A DNA stretch of 12,242 bases from an uncultured Collinsella sp. (GTDB lineage: Bacteria > Actinomycetota > Coriobacteriia > Coriobacteriales > Coriobacteriaceae). A program made the position numbers and the translations under genes. Shown here in pieces: positions 5,121 to 12,242 of the stretch. Each line of letters opens with the position of its first letter. Position 1 is the stretch's first letter. The notes beneath the pieces are model-generated. The model had not been told where the DNA came from and made no database searches. It saw only the letters and a list, made by a program, of their open reading frames with translations. The stretch lies in the NCBI GenBank assembly GCA_902476475.1, contig CABSDO010000061.1, positions 1-12,242 on the forward strand, in the 5' to 3' direction.

Positions 5121-7151
5121 ATGACCGCACCTGCATCCAAGCTGCTCCAGCCAATTACGGTTGGCCCCCTTGAGCTCAAGAACCGTATTATGTTCCCGCC
5201 GCTGACCACCGGCTACGAGGAGCGCGACGGTTCCATTGGCGAGCGCAGCCTGGCTTTTTACGAGCGCCTGGCCCGTGGCGGCGTGAGCTACATCGTCATC
5301 GGCGACGTCGCTCCCGTCATGACTGCGAGCCCCACGCCCAAGCTGGCAACCGACGCCCAGATCCCCACGTTTAAGGCCCTGGCCGACGTCGTCCACAAGC
5401 ACGGCGCCAAGGTCGCGCTGCAGCTGTTCCACCCCGAGTACGATGTGCCCGGTGTCGGTCGCATGGTCATGGGATCCATGGCCGCCGCCAAGGCCGCGCA
5501 GGAGGCCAAGGCCGCCGGCGACGAGGAGACCTTTGCCGCCAAGATGGCCGAGTCCAACGAGATCCGCAACCAGGCCTATGCCAAGCTGCACCACGACATG
5601 CAGCACTTTGTGAACGAGGCGAGTGTGGAGCAACTCACCCAGATCAAGGAGGCCATCGCTGCCTCGGCCGCTCGCGCACAGCAGGCCGGGATCGATGCCA
5701 TCGAGGTCCACGGCGACCGCCTGGTGGGTTCGCTGTGCTCGGCCATCCTCAACCAGCGCACCGACGAGTACGGTGGTTCGTTCGAGAACCGCGTTCGCTA
5801 CGCGCTGGAGGTCGTCGCTGCCATTAAGGAAGCCGCGCCGCAGCTGATGGTGGAGTACAAGCTCCCCGTGATCATGGAGAACCCCGACGGTACGCCGCGC
5901 GGCAAGGGCGGCCTGCAGCCCGACGAGGCCTGCGAGTTCGCCAAGCTGCTCGAGGGTGCGGGCATCGACATGATCCAGGTTGCACAGGCCAACCACACTG
6001 GCAACATGGGCGATACCATTCCGCCCATGGGCGCCATGCCCTACAACTGGACGCTGCCGGTGGCCGAGCGCGTCAAGGCCCTGGTCTCCGTGCCGGTGGC
6101 AACCGTCGGCCGTGTTGTCTCGGTCGAGGCCGGCGAGAAGATTCTGGAAGACGGCGCCGCCGACATCATCGCCTACGGCCGCTCGCTCATGTGCGACCCC
6201 GACATTGCACTGAAGGCCGCCACGGGTGAGCCCATCCGCGAGTGCCTCAACTGCAACAAGGGTTGCGTCGATGCGATTCAAAACCGCAAGTACATTTCGT
6301 GCGTGCTCAATGCCGAGAACGGCGACGAGGCGACCATCGCCATCAAGCCGGGCGAGGGCGACAAGAAGATCGCCGTGGTGGGCGGCGGCATCGCCGGCCT
6401 GGAGGCCGCGCGCGTGGCGGCCAAGCGCGGCTACGACGTGACCGTCTACGAGGCGAGCGATCACTTGGGCGGCCAGATTGTGCTGGCGGCTGCGCCTCCG
6501 CGCAAGGACGAGATCATGCGCTCGGTCGAGTACTACGAGAAGATTCTGCCCGGCCTGGGCGTGAAGGTCGAGCTCAACCATGCCGCTACCGCTGAGGACC
6601 TCAACGCCGCCGACGCCGCGATTGTGGCCGTGGGCGCGCACGACGTGGTCATCCCCGTTCCGGGTGCCGATTCGGAGAAGGTCGTCTCGAGCTGGGACGT
6701 GCTGGCCGGCAAGGTGGAGCTCAGCGGGCGCGTCGCCGTCATTGGCGGTGGTCTGGTGGGCACCGAGACTGCCGAGTACCTGCTGCAGCACGGCTGCGAG
6801 GTGGCGATCGTCGAGATGCTCGACAAGATTGCCGCGGGCGAGTCCGAGACCATTCTGCCGCTGATTATGAGCGACTTTGCAGAGCACAACGTGGAGCAGC
6901 ATGTTAAGACCCGCCTGACCGCCATTACCGACGAGGGCGTGGAGGCTGTTCGCACCACCGAGGACGGCGCCGAGGAGCCGGTGAAGATCGCCTGCGATTA
7001 CGTGGTGATGGCCGTGGGCTCCAAGGCCAACGCGTTTGACCTGGATGGCGTGACGGTGCCCGTGACCTGCGTGGGCGACTGCTCGGGTGAGCGCACCGCC
7101 GACATTGCGAGCGCCATTCGCACGGCGTATCACGCGGCCAACGAGCTGTAG
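5121..7151 (+). CDS. NADH:flavin oxidoreductase of the 2,4-dienoyl-CoA reductase/enoate reductase type
   Basis: This 676-residue enzyme has three modules. The first is an old-yellow-enzyme FMN barrel (about 5-365; LELKNRIMFPPL, then QRTDEYGGSFENRVR and YGRSLMCDPD). The second is a 4Fe-4S site with C375-x2-C378-x3-C382-x11-C394. The third is an FAD/NAD(P)H module with two Rossmann motifs, VVGGGIAGLEAA (about 418) and VIGGGLVGTETAEYL (about 540), ending in CVGDCSGERT. Electrons pass from NAD(P)H through FAD and the cluster to FMN, which reduces an activated C=C bond. Relatives act on dienoyl-CoA, enoates, bile-acid intermediates or trimethylamine, so the substrate cannot be named. ATG at 5121 is chosen because AGAGAGG (5107-5113) is seven bases upstream; the in-frame ATG at 5115 would be only one base away. 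The usual HGAHGYL substrate segment reads HGDRLVGS, and an Ala/Lys-rich helix replaces the usual mid-barrel loop. It has its own promoter candidate and terminator. Confidence 0.9.
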   Translation: MTAPASKLLQPITVGPLELKNRIMFPPLTTGYEERDGSIGERSLAFYERLARGGVSYIVIGDVAPVMTASPTPKLATDAQIPTFKALADVVHKHGAKVALQLFHPEYDVPGVGRMVMGSMAAAKAAQEAKAAGDEETFAAKMAESNEIRNQAYAKLHHDMQHFVNEASVEQLTQIKEAIAASAARAQQAGIDAIEVHGDRLVGSLCSAILNQRTDEYGGSFENRVRYALEVVAAIKEAAPQLMVEYKLPVIMENPDGTPRGKGGLQPDEACEFAKLLEGAGIDMIQVAQANHTGNMGDTIPPMGAMPYNWTLPVAERVKALVSVPVATVGRVVSVEAGEKILEDGAADIIAYGRSLMCDPDIALKAATGEPIRECLNCNKGCVDAIQNRKYISCVLNAENGDEATIAIKPGEGDKKIAVVGGGIAGLEAARVAAKRGYDVTVYEASDHLGGQIVLAAAPPRKDEIMRSVEYYEKILPGLGVKVELNHAATAEDLNAADAAIVAVGAHDVVIPVPGADSEKVVSSWDVLAGKVELSGRVAVIGGGLVGTETAEYLLQHGCEVAIVEMLDKIAAGESETILPLIMSDFAEHNVEQHVKTRLTAITDEGVEAVRTTEDGAEEPVKIACDYVVMAVGSKANAFDLDGVTVPVTCVGDCSGERTADIASAIRTAYHAANEL

Positions 7152-7226
7152 TTGAACATCGCGGCCAGGCGGGGCGGTAGCACGGATCCGTCTCGCCCGG
7201 CTGTGTCCCGTCGGGTGTCAACCGGT

Positions 7227-7267
7227 GCGGGGCCTGCAAGCGCAGCAGGTCCCGCCCTTTTTGTTTT
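7227..7267 (+). terminator. Rho-independent terminator after the ene-reductase gene
   Basis: GCGGGGCCTGC (7227-7237) pairs with GCAGGTCCCGC (7245-7255) with one G-U and a seven-base loop, followed by a T-rich tail from 7258. It lies 75 bases after the stop. Confidence 0.85.
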
Positions 7268-7591
7268 GCTCCGGTGGACGGCAATGCGCGGTAATCATGA
7301 GGAGTGAGGACGTCTACTGTCTTGCAGATCACTCAAAATTATTGAGGGAGGGGTTAATAACTATATCCTCTATACCAAAGGACATAAAGAGATGCCAATT
7401 TTGTTGACAAGCGAATGACGATTAGCTGCGAGTCAGCTACCAGCGTAAATAATCGATAAAGAAATGTCGTAATTTGGTGCCAAATGCCCAGATAACGCCG
7501 CGTCTATTTTAATTAACTGCTTTGAGCAAACGGTAAAATGCTACTATCTAACTTGCACGTAAGAAAGCAGATTAACGGTTAAGGCTAAGAA
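7268..7591. promoter_or_regulatory. AT-rich intergenic region with two small inverted repeats, upstream of the HTH gene
   Basis: This 324-base gap is clearly AT-richer than the genes around it, and no reading frame with a ribosome site is convincing. It holds TAGCTG-5-CAGCTA (7423-7439), shortly after a consensus TTGACA (7404-7409) that lacks a matching -10, and ATTTGG-2-CCAAAT (7472-7485), an operator-like dyad. A weak promoter is possible at TTGAGC (7522-7527), 17 bases, TATCTA (7545-7550), which would start transcription about 35 bases before the HTH gene. Confidence 0.4.
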
Positions 7592-7996
7592 GTGGCAGGT
7601 ATGTCGGAAGCAACTAGGACTCGCACGCATGCGCCCGAGGTTAGGCAGCGCGCCGTCGAGATCCTTCAAGAGGGGGTCGGTCATCGCGCCCTCGCCGCGG
7701 AGCTTGGCATTCCCCAGGCCACGGCTCGTCAGTGGGCCCGCGCGTATGCCGTGGGCGGTGCCGACGCCGTTCTCAATGCCGGCTCGCATCATCACACCTA
7801 TTCGTACGACGTAAAGCTCGCTGTGGTTAAGGACCGTCTGGAAAACGGCTTGACGGTTCGCGAGGCCATGATCAAGCACAAGATTCCCAGCGAGTCTTCG
7901 GTCAAGGCTTGGTGCCGTCAGTACCGCGAGAGCGGTGAGTCCGCACTGGTCGATAAGCCGCGCGGTCGCAAGCCGCGCGTTAAAAAGGCGGAATAG
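7592..7996 (+). CDS. Stand-alone double-HTH protein resembling IS3/IS150-type transposase OrfA
   Basis: The 134 residues contain two helix-turn-helix units. The first is around 16-55 (PEVRQRAVEIL, ALAAELGIPQATARQWARAY) and the second around 72-118 (YDVKLAVVKDRLENGLTVREA, ESSVKAWCRQYRESG). It ends in a basic KPRGRKPRVKK tail like that of InsJ-type OrfA proteins, which bind transposon ends. No OrfB/DDE integrase frame follows, no terminal inverted repeats are seen, and the gene ends at its own terminator, so it may be a domesticated DNA-binding protein. The GTG at 7592 has AAGG (7581-7584) seven bases upstream; the ATG at 7601 has no well-spaced ribosome site but cannot be excluded. It is clearly DNA-binding by motif; targets are unknown. 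Confidence 0.75.
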   Translation: MAGMSEATRTRTHAPEVRQRAVEILQEGVGHRALAAELGIPQATARQWARAYAVGGADAVLNAGSHHHTYSYDVKLAVVKDRLENGLTVREAMIKHKIPSESSVKAWCRQYRESGESALVDKPRGRKPRVKKAE

Positions 7997-8009
7997 CAAA
8001 CGGGATGGT

Positions 8010-8032
8010 GCGCCCACAGGGGCGCATTTTTC
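8010..8032 (+). terminator. Rho-independent terminator after the HTH gene
   Basis: TGCGCCC (8010-8016) and GGGCGCA (8021-8027) form a perfect 7-bp stem with loop ACAG, followed by five T. It lies 14 bases after the stop and makes the HTH gene a single-gene unit. Confidence 0.92.
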
Positions 8033-8282
8033 TTGCCGCGGCAACTTTTTGGACCGCCGCGAGCCTATCGGGACATCCTCTAAAGTGGTTAATAAACCGC
8101 GCGCAGTGGCCCGCGCACCTGTCGCTGCGATAGGGGGAGCGTCGCCTCTCTGCTCCAAAGCGGACGCGCCCTTGCCCCGTACGCCTAAAACTCCCCAGTT
8201 GACCGAAAACCCGCCGCCGCTACTCCTCAATTGAGCTATAACGTTAAACAATTGCAGCGTTTTTGCATGGGGGAGTGATGGT
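8033..8282 (+). promoter_or_regulatory. Upstream region of the hydrogenase operon
   Basis: This 250-base non-coding stretch must contain the operon promoter. Visible elements are a perfect 10-base palindrome CTCAATTGAG (8225-8234) overlapping a -10-like TATAAC (8237-8242), TTGACC at 8199-8204 (spacing too long for a standard pair with TATAAC), and a GGAGC/GCTCC hairpin near 8137-8156. No regulator site or riboswitch could be named. The ribosome site GGGGGAG (8269-8275) lies seven bases before the ATG at 8283. Confidence 0.35.
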
Positions 8283-11165
8283 ATGACGCTACTGTATTTC
8301 CTTACCCTGTTTCCGCTGGTACCGGCGCTGGGCATGCTGCTCGCGCGCGGTGACCGCGCCCGCGATGCGGTGGGGCTTGTAGGCTCCGGCATTATTATGG
8401 CGGTGACAGTTGTAGTCGCCGTCTTGTTTTTTGGCACGGGTCCGCAGAGCTTTGAGGTTGCCCCCGGCACCTCGCATGTGCTCTCGATCATCAGCTCCGC
8501 CATCGATGCCATCCTGTGCGCCGTCATCCTGTACAACGCGTATAAATATAGGAACGCGCTCACCACGGTGCTCGGCATAGTCCAGCTGGTGGGCTCGCTC
8601 GCCTTTGCAGCCATGACGCTGCCCGCGGCCGAAGCCGTCACGGCGACGCCGCTCTACCTGGACTACATGAGCGTGATCATGGTCCTCGCCGTTGGCATTG
8701 TCGGCAGCCTAATCTGCGTGTATGCCCTGGGCTACATGAAGGACTTCCAGGCTCATGACGAGCACGAGGCCGCGCTGCGCGGGCAGACCGCGCCCGACCG
8801 TCGCCCGCAGTTCCTAGCGCTTATGTTCCTGTTCCTCTCGGCCATGTTCGTCATCGTGACGAGCGATAACCTTGAGTGGCTGTTCTGCGGCTGGGAAATC
8901 ACCACCGTGTGCTCGTTCCTCATGATTGGCTACACGCGCACGCCCGAGGCCATCAAGAACGCCTTCACCCAGATCATCCTTAACATGCTGGGCGGCATCG
9001 CGTTTTTGGCCGGACTCATGTTCCTGCACGTTAACGGTATGCCGTTGACCATCTCGGGCATGATCGAGCTTTCCGGCGCCGGAACCGTGCAATCCGCGCT
9101 ACTGGTGATGCCGGTCATCCTGCTGTCGCTCGCCGCACTCACCAAGGCCGCACAGATGCCGTTCCACACTTGGCTGTTGGGCGCCATGGTTGCCCCCACG
9201 CCCACGAGCGCCCTGCTGCACTCGTCAACCATGGTCAAAGCTGGCGTGTTCTTAATGGTCAAGCTGAGCCCGCTCTATGCCATCTATCCCGTGACCGGCT
9301 TTATGGTTACGAGTGTGGGTGCCATCACGTTTTTGCTCGCTGCCCTCATGGCCATCTCGCAGAGCAATGCCAAGCGCGTGCTCGCGTTCTCCACCATTTC
9401 CAACCTGGGCCTCATCAGTGCCTGCTTGGGTGTCGGCGCGCCCGAGGCCGTCTGGGCGGCCATCTTCCTGATCCTGTTCCACACGGTGGCAAAGTCGTTG
9501 CTGTTCCTGTGCGTGGGCACGGCCGAGCATCATATCGGCAGCCGCAATATCGAGGACATGGACGGTATGTTCAGCCGCATGCCGCACCTGACGCGCCTGA
9601 TGATGCTGGGCATCATGGGCATGTTCGTGGCGCCGTTTGGCATGCTCGTGTCCAAGTGGGGCGCCCTGGTGGCGTTTGCGCAGACCGGCAACGTGCTCAT
9701 GATCATGGTGCTTGCCTTTGGCTCTGCCGCGACGTTCTTCTTCTGGGGCAAGTGGCTCGCCAAGCTTTCGGGCGTCGACCCCACGGCTCAAAACGTTGAG
9801 GTCAATGTCCACAAGACCGAATGGATGGCGCTCAACACCATCGCCGCGCTGCTGATTCTGTGCTGCGTGGCGTTCCCGCTCATCTCGAGCGGTTTGGTGT
9901 CGCCTTACTTGGCCATGGTGTTTGGCCGCGTGCCATACGTTATTGGCAAGGACGCCATGTATCTGATGGTGGTTATCGTGGCGTTTATCGCCGTGGTGCT
10001 GCTGACTTCATTCCGCGTGAGCAACAAGCCGCACGTCAACGTGTACCTTTCGGGTGTGGGAACCGACAAATATCGCCATTTCCGCGGCTCGATGGGGCAC
10101 GAGGTGAAGGCCGAAAAGCGCAATTGGTACTCGGAGGACGCCCTTGGCGAGAAGCGTATTGGCCCCGCGGGTAGCGTCGTGTGCTGCAGCATTATCTTGT
10201 TTGCGCTGCTGTGTTGCGCGTGGATTGGGCCCGAGAGACTTGCCATGAGCGCGCCCTCGGTGCTGCGCGGCAAGTATTTCGAGGGTTCGGGCGTCGTGGG
10301 CATTTTTATTGGCACCGTGGCGTTTGCCTTGCTGGCGCCGTTTGTGGGTGGCCTGATCGACGGCGTTGACCGTAAGCTTTCGGCCCGCATGCAGGGCCGC
10401 GTGGGCCCGCGCCTGCTGCAGCCCTTCTACGACGTTGCCAAGCTCCTGCGCAAAGCCCCTGCCAGCGTAAACACCATGGACGATACCTATATGGCGTGCG
10501 CGCTCATCTTTACCGTGGTGGGCGGCGGCATCTTTGTGTCGGGCTCCAACACGCTGCTGTGCGCGTTTATGGTTACGCTCGCCGCGATCTTTGTGGTGCT
10601 GGCGTCCGCCTCGACGCAAAGCCCGTTTGCCCAGGTTGGCGCCGATCGTGAGTTGCTGCAGGTTATGAGCTACGAGCCCTCCGTTTTGCTGATGAGTGTG
10701 GGCCTGTATCTTGCCACCGACAGCTTCGATTCCATCGCCGTGACGGGGCAGTCGGCCCCCATCATCGTGCACAGCGCGCCCATTTTCCTCGCGTTGCTCG
10801 CGGTGCTTACCATCAAGCTGCGCAAGTCGCCGTTTGACCTTTCGTACTCGCATCATGCGCATCAGGAGATTGTCCAGGGCGTCGCCACCGAGATGAGCGG
10901 CGGCACGCTGGCCAAGATGACCCTTATGCACTGGTGCGAGACCGTGCTGTTTTTGATGTGGGTGGGCATGTTCTTTGTCTGGGACAACCCCGTGAGCTGG
11001 GTTGTAGCCCTGGTCGTGATGGCCGCGACGTATTTTGTCGAGGTCCTGATCGACAACACCTTCGCACGCAGCACCTGGCGCAGCTGCTTTAGGCTCGGAT
11101 GGGGCGTGGCGCTGGTGTTTGGCCTGCTCAACCTTATGCCCATCCTCGTCGACGTATTTATTTAG
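8283..11165 (+). CDS. Fused group 4 [NiFe]-hydrogenase membrane subunits: antiporter-like (EchA/HyfB/NuoL) plus NuoH-like (EchB/HyfC)
   Basis: This 960-residue polytopic membrane protein has two modules in one unbroken frame. Residues 1 to about 640 are a proton-pumping antiporter-like subunit with many hydrophobic helices: W204-E205 in the helix carrying the family's key Glu, K288 in TKAAQMPFHTW, the APTPTSALLHSSTMVKAG signature with K319, LFHTVAKSLLFL and PFGMLVSKWGAL. After a loop (NWYSEDALGEKR) and one helix, residues from about 665 match the NuoH/EchB subunit that anchors the peripheral arm: GGLIDGVDRKLSARMQGRVGP, ELLQVMSYEPSVL, then LRKSPFDL and AHQEIVQGVATEMSGG. Together they couple electron flow to H2 production or uptake with ion movement across the cytoplasmic membrane. 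In Ech and Hyf these are separate genes. The next gene follows after 12 bases. The gene order fits Ech best; a formate-hydrogenlyase-type complex is the alternative. Confidence 0.93.
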   Translation: MTLLYFLTLFPLVPALGMLLARGDRARDAVGLVGSGIIMAVTVVVAVLFFGTGPQSFEVAPGTSHVLSIISSAIDAILCAVILYNAYKYRNALTTVLGIVQLVGSLAFAAMTLPAAEAVTATPLYLDYMSVIMVLAVGIVGSLICVYALGYMKDFQAHDEHEAALRGQTAPDRRPQFLALMFLFLSAMFVIVTSDNLEWLFCGWEITTVCSFLMIGYTRTPEAIKNAFTQIILNMLGGIAFLAGLMFLHVNGMPLTISGMIELSGAGTVQSALLVMPVILLSLAALTKAAQMPFHTWLLGAMVAPTPTSALLHSSTMVKAGVFLMVKLSPLYAIYPVTGFMVTSVGAITFLLAALMAISQSNAKRVLAFSTISNLGLISACLGVGAPEAVWAAIFLILFHTVAKSLLFLCVGTAEHHIGSRNIEDMDGMFSRMPHLTRLMMLGIMGMFVAPFGMLVSKWGALVAFAQTGNVLMIMVLAFGSAATFFFWGKWLAKLSGVDPTAQNVEVNVHKTEWMALNTIAALLILCCVAFPLISSGLVSPYLAMVFGRVPYVIGKDAMYLMVVIVAFIAVVLLTSFRVSNKPHVNVYLSGVGTDKYRHFRGSMGHEVKAEKRNWYSEDALGEKRIGPAGSVVCCSIILFALLCCAWIGPERLAMSAPSVLRGKYFEGSGVVGIFIGTVAFALLAPFVGGLIDGVDRKLSARMQGRVGPRLLQPFYDVAKLLRKAPASVNTMDDTYMACALIFTVVGGGIFVSGSNTLLCAFMVTLAAIFVVLASASTQSPFAQVGADRELLQVMSYEPSVLLMSVGLYLATDSFDSIAVTGQSAPIIVHSAPIFLALLAVLTIKLRKSPFDLSYSHHAHQEIVQGVATEMSGGTLAKMTLMHWCETVLFLMWVGMFFVWDNPVSWVVALVVMAATYFVEVLIDNTFARSTWRSCFRLGWGVALVFGLLNLMPILVDVFI

Positions 11166-11177
11166 GAGGCGGCATCC

Positions 11178-11732
11178 ATGGATCATAAAATGTCGCGCTC
11201 GCCGTGGGTTATTCATTACGACGGTTCGAGCTGCAACGGATGCGATATCGAGGTGCTGGCCTCGCTCACGCCGCTGTTCGATGCGGAGCGCTTTGGCGTG
11301 GTCAACACCGGCAACCCCAAGCATGCGGATATCTTTTTGGTGACGGGGTCGGTCAACGCGCAGAACCTGCCTGTCGTGCGCCAGATCTACAACCAGATGC
11401 TCGAGCCCAAGTGCGTGGTGGCGTGCGGCATCTGCGCGTGTTCGGGCGGCGTGTTCCGCGATGCCTATAACGTGATCGGCGGCGTGGACCGCGCGATTCC
11501 CGTGGACGTGTACGCGCCCGGGTGCGCCATTCGCCCCGAGACGGTGATCGATGCCATCGTGGAGGCGTGCGGCATCCTGGACCAGAAGGAGGCCGTGATG
11601 CGCGCCGGCGGCGATCCGCTTACCGTGGGCGGTGCCGCTACCTGGGACGGTGGCGTTGAGCTGGGCGAGGACGGGTTTGTGGCCGCTGCGGAGGACGGCG
11701 ACGCGACCGCCGCTGCAAAGGAGGCCGAGTAA
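11178..11732 (+). CDS. Group 4 [NiFe]-hydrogenase small subunit (EchC/HyfI/NuoB-like)
   Basis: This 184-residue protein carries the proximal 4Fe-4S cluster that passes electrons to or from the NiFe site. Likely ligands are C19 and C22 in SSCNGCDIE, C86 in ACGICACSGG, and C116 in YAPGCAIRPE. The C-x2-C form marks a hydrogenase-type subunit, whereas complex I NuoB has adjacent cysteines. The common PGCPPRP block reads PGCAIRP, with Pro replaced by Ala and Ile. From about residue 150 the chain continues into an acidic Gly/Asp/Glu/Ala-rich tail. The ribosome site GGAGG (11165-11169) overlaps the upstream stop and is eight bases from ATG. Its last stop base is shared with the next start (TAATG), so translation is probably coupled. 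It should bind the cytoplasmic side of the NuoH-like module. Confidence 0.92.
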   Translation: MDHKMSRSPWVIHYDGSSCNGCDIEVLASLTPLFDAERFGVVNTGNPKHADIFLVTGSVNAQNLPVVRQIYNQMLEPKCVVACGICACSGGVFRDAYNVIGGVDRAIPVDVYAPGCAIRPETVIDAIVEACGILDQKEAVMRAGGDPLTVGGAATWDGGVELGEDGFVAAAEDGDATAAAKEAE

Positions 11733-12242
11733 TGCAAAAGGCAATCTATACCACCGTCGGGATCGACGGGCTCCTGTCGCATGTCCAGGCGCTCAAGGGC
11801 GTCGGCGCGCGCTTTGTGCAGATGCACGCCGAGCGCAACGTCGACGACGGCACGTATCGCCTGCTCTATACGTTTATCAACGTTCGTGCTGCTCGGGAGC
11901 AGATCGCCCAGGACGGCAACTATGCGATCGAGAACCTGGTAGTCGAGGGCATCGACCAGCACCAGGAGATCCCGTCCATCAGCTCGTACTATCCGGCGGT
12001 GTTCCCGTTTGAGAACGAGGCACACGACCTGTTTGGCCTTGCCATCACCGACATGCAGATCGACTTTAAGGGCTTTTTCTACCAGGTTTCGACTGCCGAG
12101 CCCATGAGCGTTATCACGCCCGAGGTGAAGGCCGCGCGCGAGAAGGCCATGAAGGTCCGTGCCGCCGCCGAGGCCAAGGCGCGCAAGGCCGCGGCCGAGA
12201 AGCGGAATGGAATTTCTCTGGTCTCATGGTGCGGTGATACAG
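11732..12242 (+). CDS. Group 4 [NiFe]-hydrogenase NuoC-like subunit (EchD/HyfG N-domain), 3' end missing
   Basis: The frame is open to the right edge (170 residues seen). EIPSISSYYPAVFPFENEAHDLFGL (about 72-96 in parts) matches the 30-kDa subunit signature of complex I and related hydrogenases, a structural subunit linking small and large subunits. No large-subunit domain is fused within the visible part, so the protein resembles stand-alone EchD more than the HyfG/HycE fusion. The later part is a Lys/Arg/Ala-rich helical stretch (about 130-158). The ATG overlaps the preceding stop by one base. The last 12 or so codons differ in codon use from the rest, so the extreme end may not be reliable. 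Confidence 0.88.
   Translation, partial: MQKAIYTTVGIDGLLSHVQALKGVGARFVQMHAERNVDDGTYRLLYTFINVRAAREQIAQDGNYAIENLVVEGIDQHQEIPSISSYYPAVFPFENEAHDLFGLAITDMQIDFKGFFYQVSTAEPMSVITPEVKAAREKAMKVRAAAEAKARKAAAEKRNGISLVSWCGDT

Noticed and set aside
4926..7133. A 735-codon open frame on the minus strand
   Set aside because: It lies almost wholly antisense to the ene-reductase, is His/Gly/Leu-rich low complexity as expected from the complement of GC-rich codons, and has no recognisable domain.
7225..7407. Small plus-strand frame after the ene-reductase, including a 36-codon version from 7299
   Set aside because: The longer form runs through the terminator hairpin, and neither start has a ribosome site or a recognisable product.
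8033..8282. Molybdenum-cofactor or other riboswitch upstream of the hydrogenase operon
   Set aside because: I could find only short hairpins and none of the conserved blocks of a known class.
10200..10290. Sequencing frameshift or lost stop as the cause of the 960-residue fusion
   Set aside because: Both modules are in the same frame with no anomaly in codon use at the junction and no alternative start with a ribosome site. A substituted stop codon cannot be excluded but is not indicated.
10008..11744. A 578-codon minus-strand open frame
   Set aside because: It mirrors the hydrogenase genes, whose plus-strand proteins have clear motifs; the antisense product has none.

Overview
The window looks like chromosomal DNA of a gut Coriobacteriia, most likely Collinsella or a close relative. 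This is inferred from the high GC content, the strong G/C preference at third codon positions, short GC-rich hairpin terminators, and an energy-converting [NiFe] hydrogenase operon beside a large flavin/Fe-S ene-reductase. No marker gene fixes the taxon. Both ends cut through genes.

Positions 2-1936 (+) hold the 3' part of a fused folate gene (dihydropteroate synthase plus HPPK). It is followed with no gap by a divergent biotin-ligase-like gene, and both end at a clear hairpin terminator (1971-2005). The folate gene has an Ala/Glu/Pro-rich insert of about 90 residues inside its synthase half. The ligase-like protein lacks the usual catalytic signatures. Positions 2006-3511 hold an AAA_14/DUF4143-type ATPase gene bracketed by three near-identical 41-45 bp palindromes, two upstream and one directly after its stop. 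Its Walker A motif is damaged by two substitutions while Walker B is intact. On the other side, coaX (type III pantothenate kinase) runs on the minus strand. birA and coaX are often neighbours, so the ATPase cassette looks like a later insertion between them.

Positions 4454-4630 are a complete initiator tRNA(fMet) transcription unit: promoter, tRNA and terminator. Its 1:72 position is U-G, not the usual C-A mismatch. Next comes a gene-free stretch holding the most striking non-coding structure of the window: eight copies of a 15-bp motif in strictly alternating orientation every 40-41 bp (4682-4978). Variable bases covary between particular neighbouring copies, which points to 55-56 bp hairpins kept as units. 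It lies just upstream of a 676-residue enzyme of the 2,4-dienoyl-CoA reductase/enoate reductase type (FMN barrel, 4Fe-4S cluster, FAD/NADH module), which has an atypical active-site stretch.

Positions 7268-8032 hold an AT-rich intergenic region and a stand-alone double-HTH protein resembling the OrfA half of an IS3/IS150-type transposase. It has no OrfB and has its own terminator, so it may be domesticated. From 8283 to the right edge runs a group 4 (Ech/Hyf-like) membrane-bound [NiFe]-hydrogenase operon in the order antiporter-like subunit, NuoH-like subunit, small subunit, NuoC-like subunit. The first two subunits are fused into one 960-residue polypeptide. Together these encode a proton-translocating arm and part of the electron-transfer arm. 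The catalytic large subunit should lie just beyond the window.
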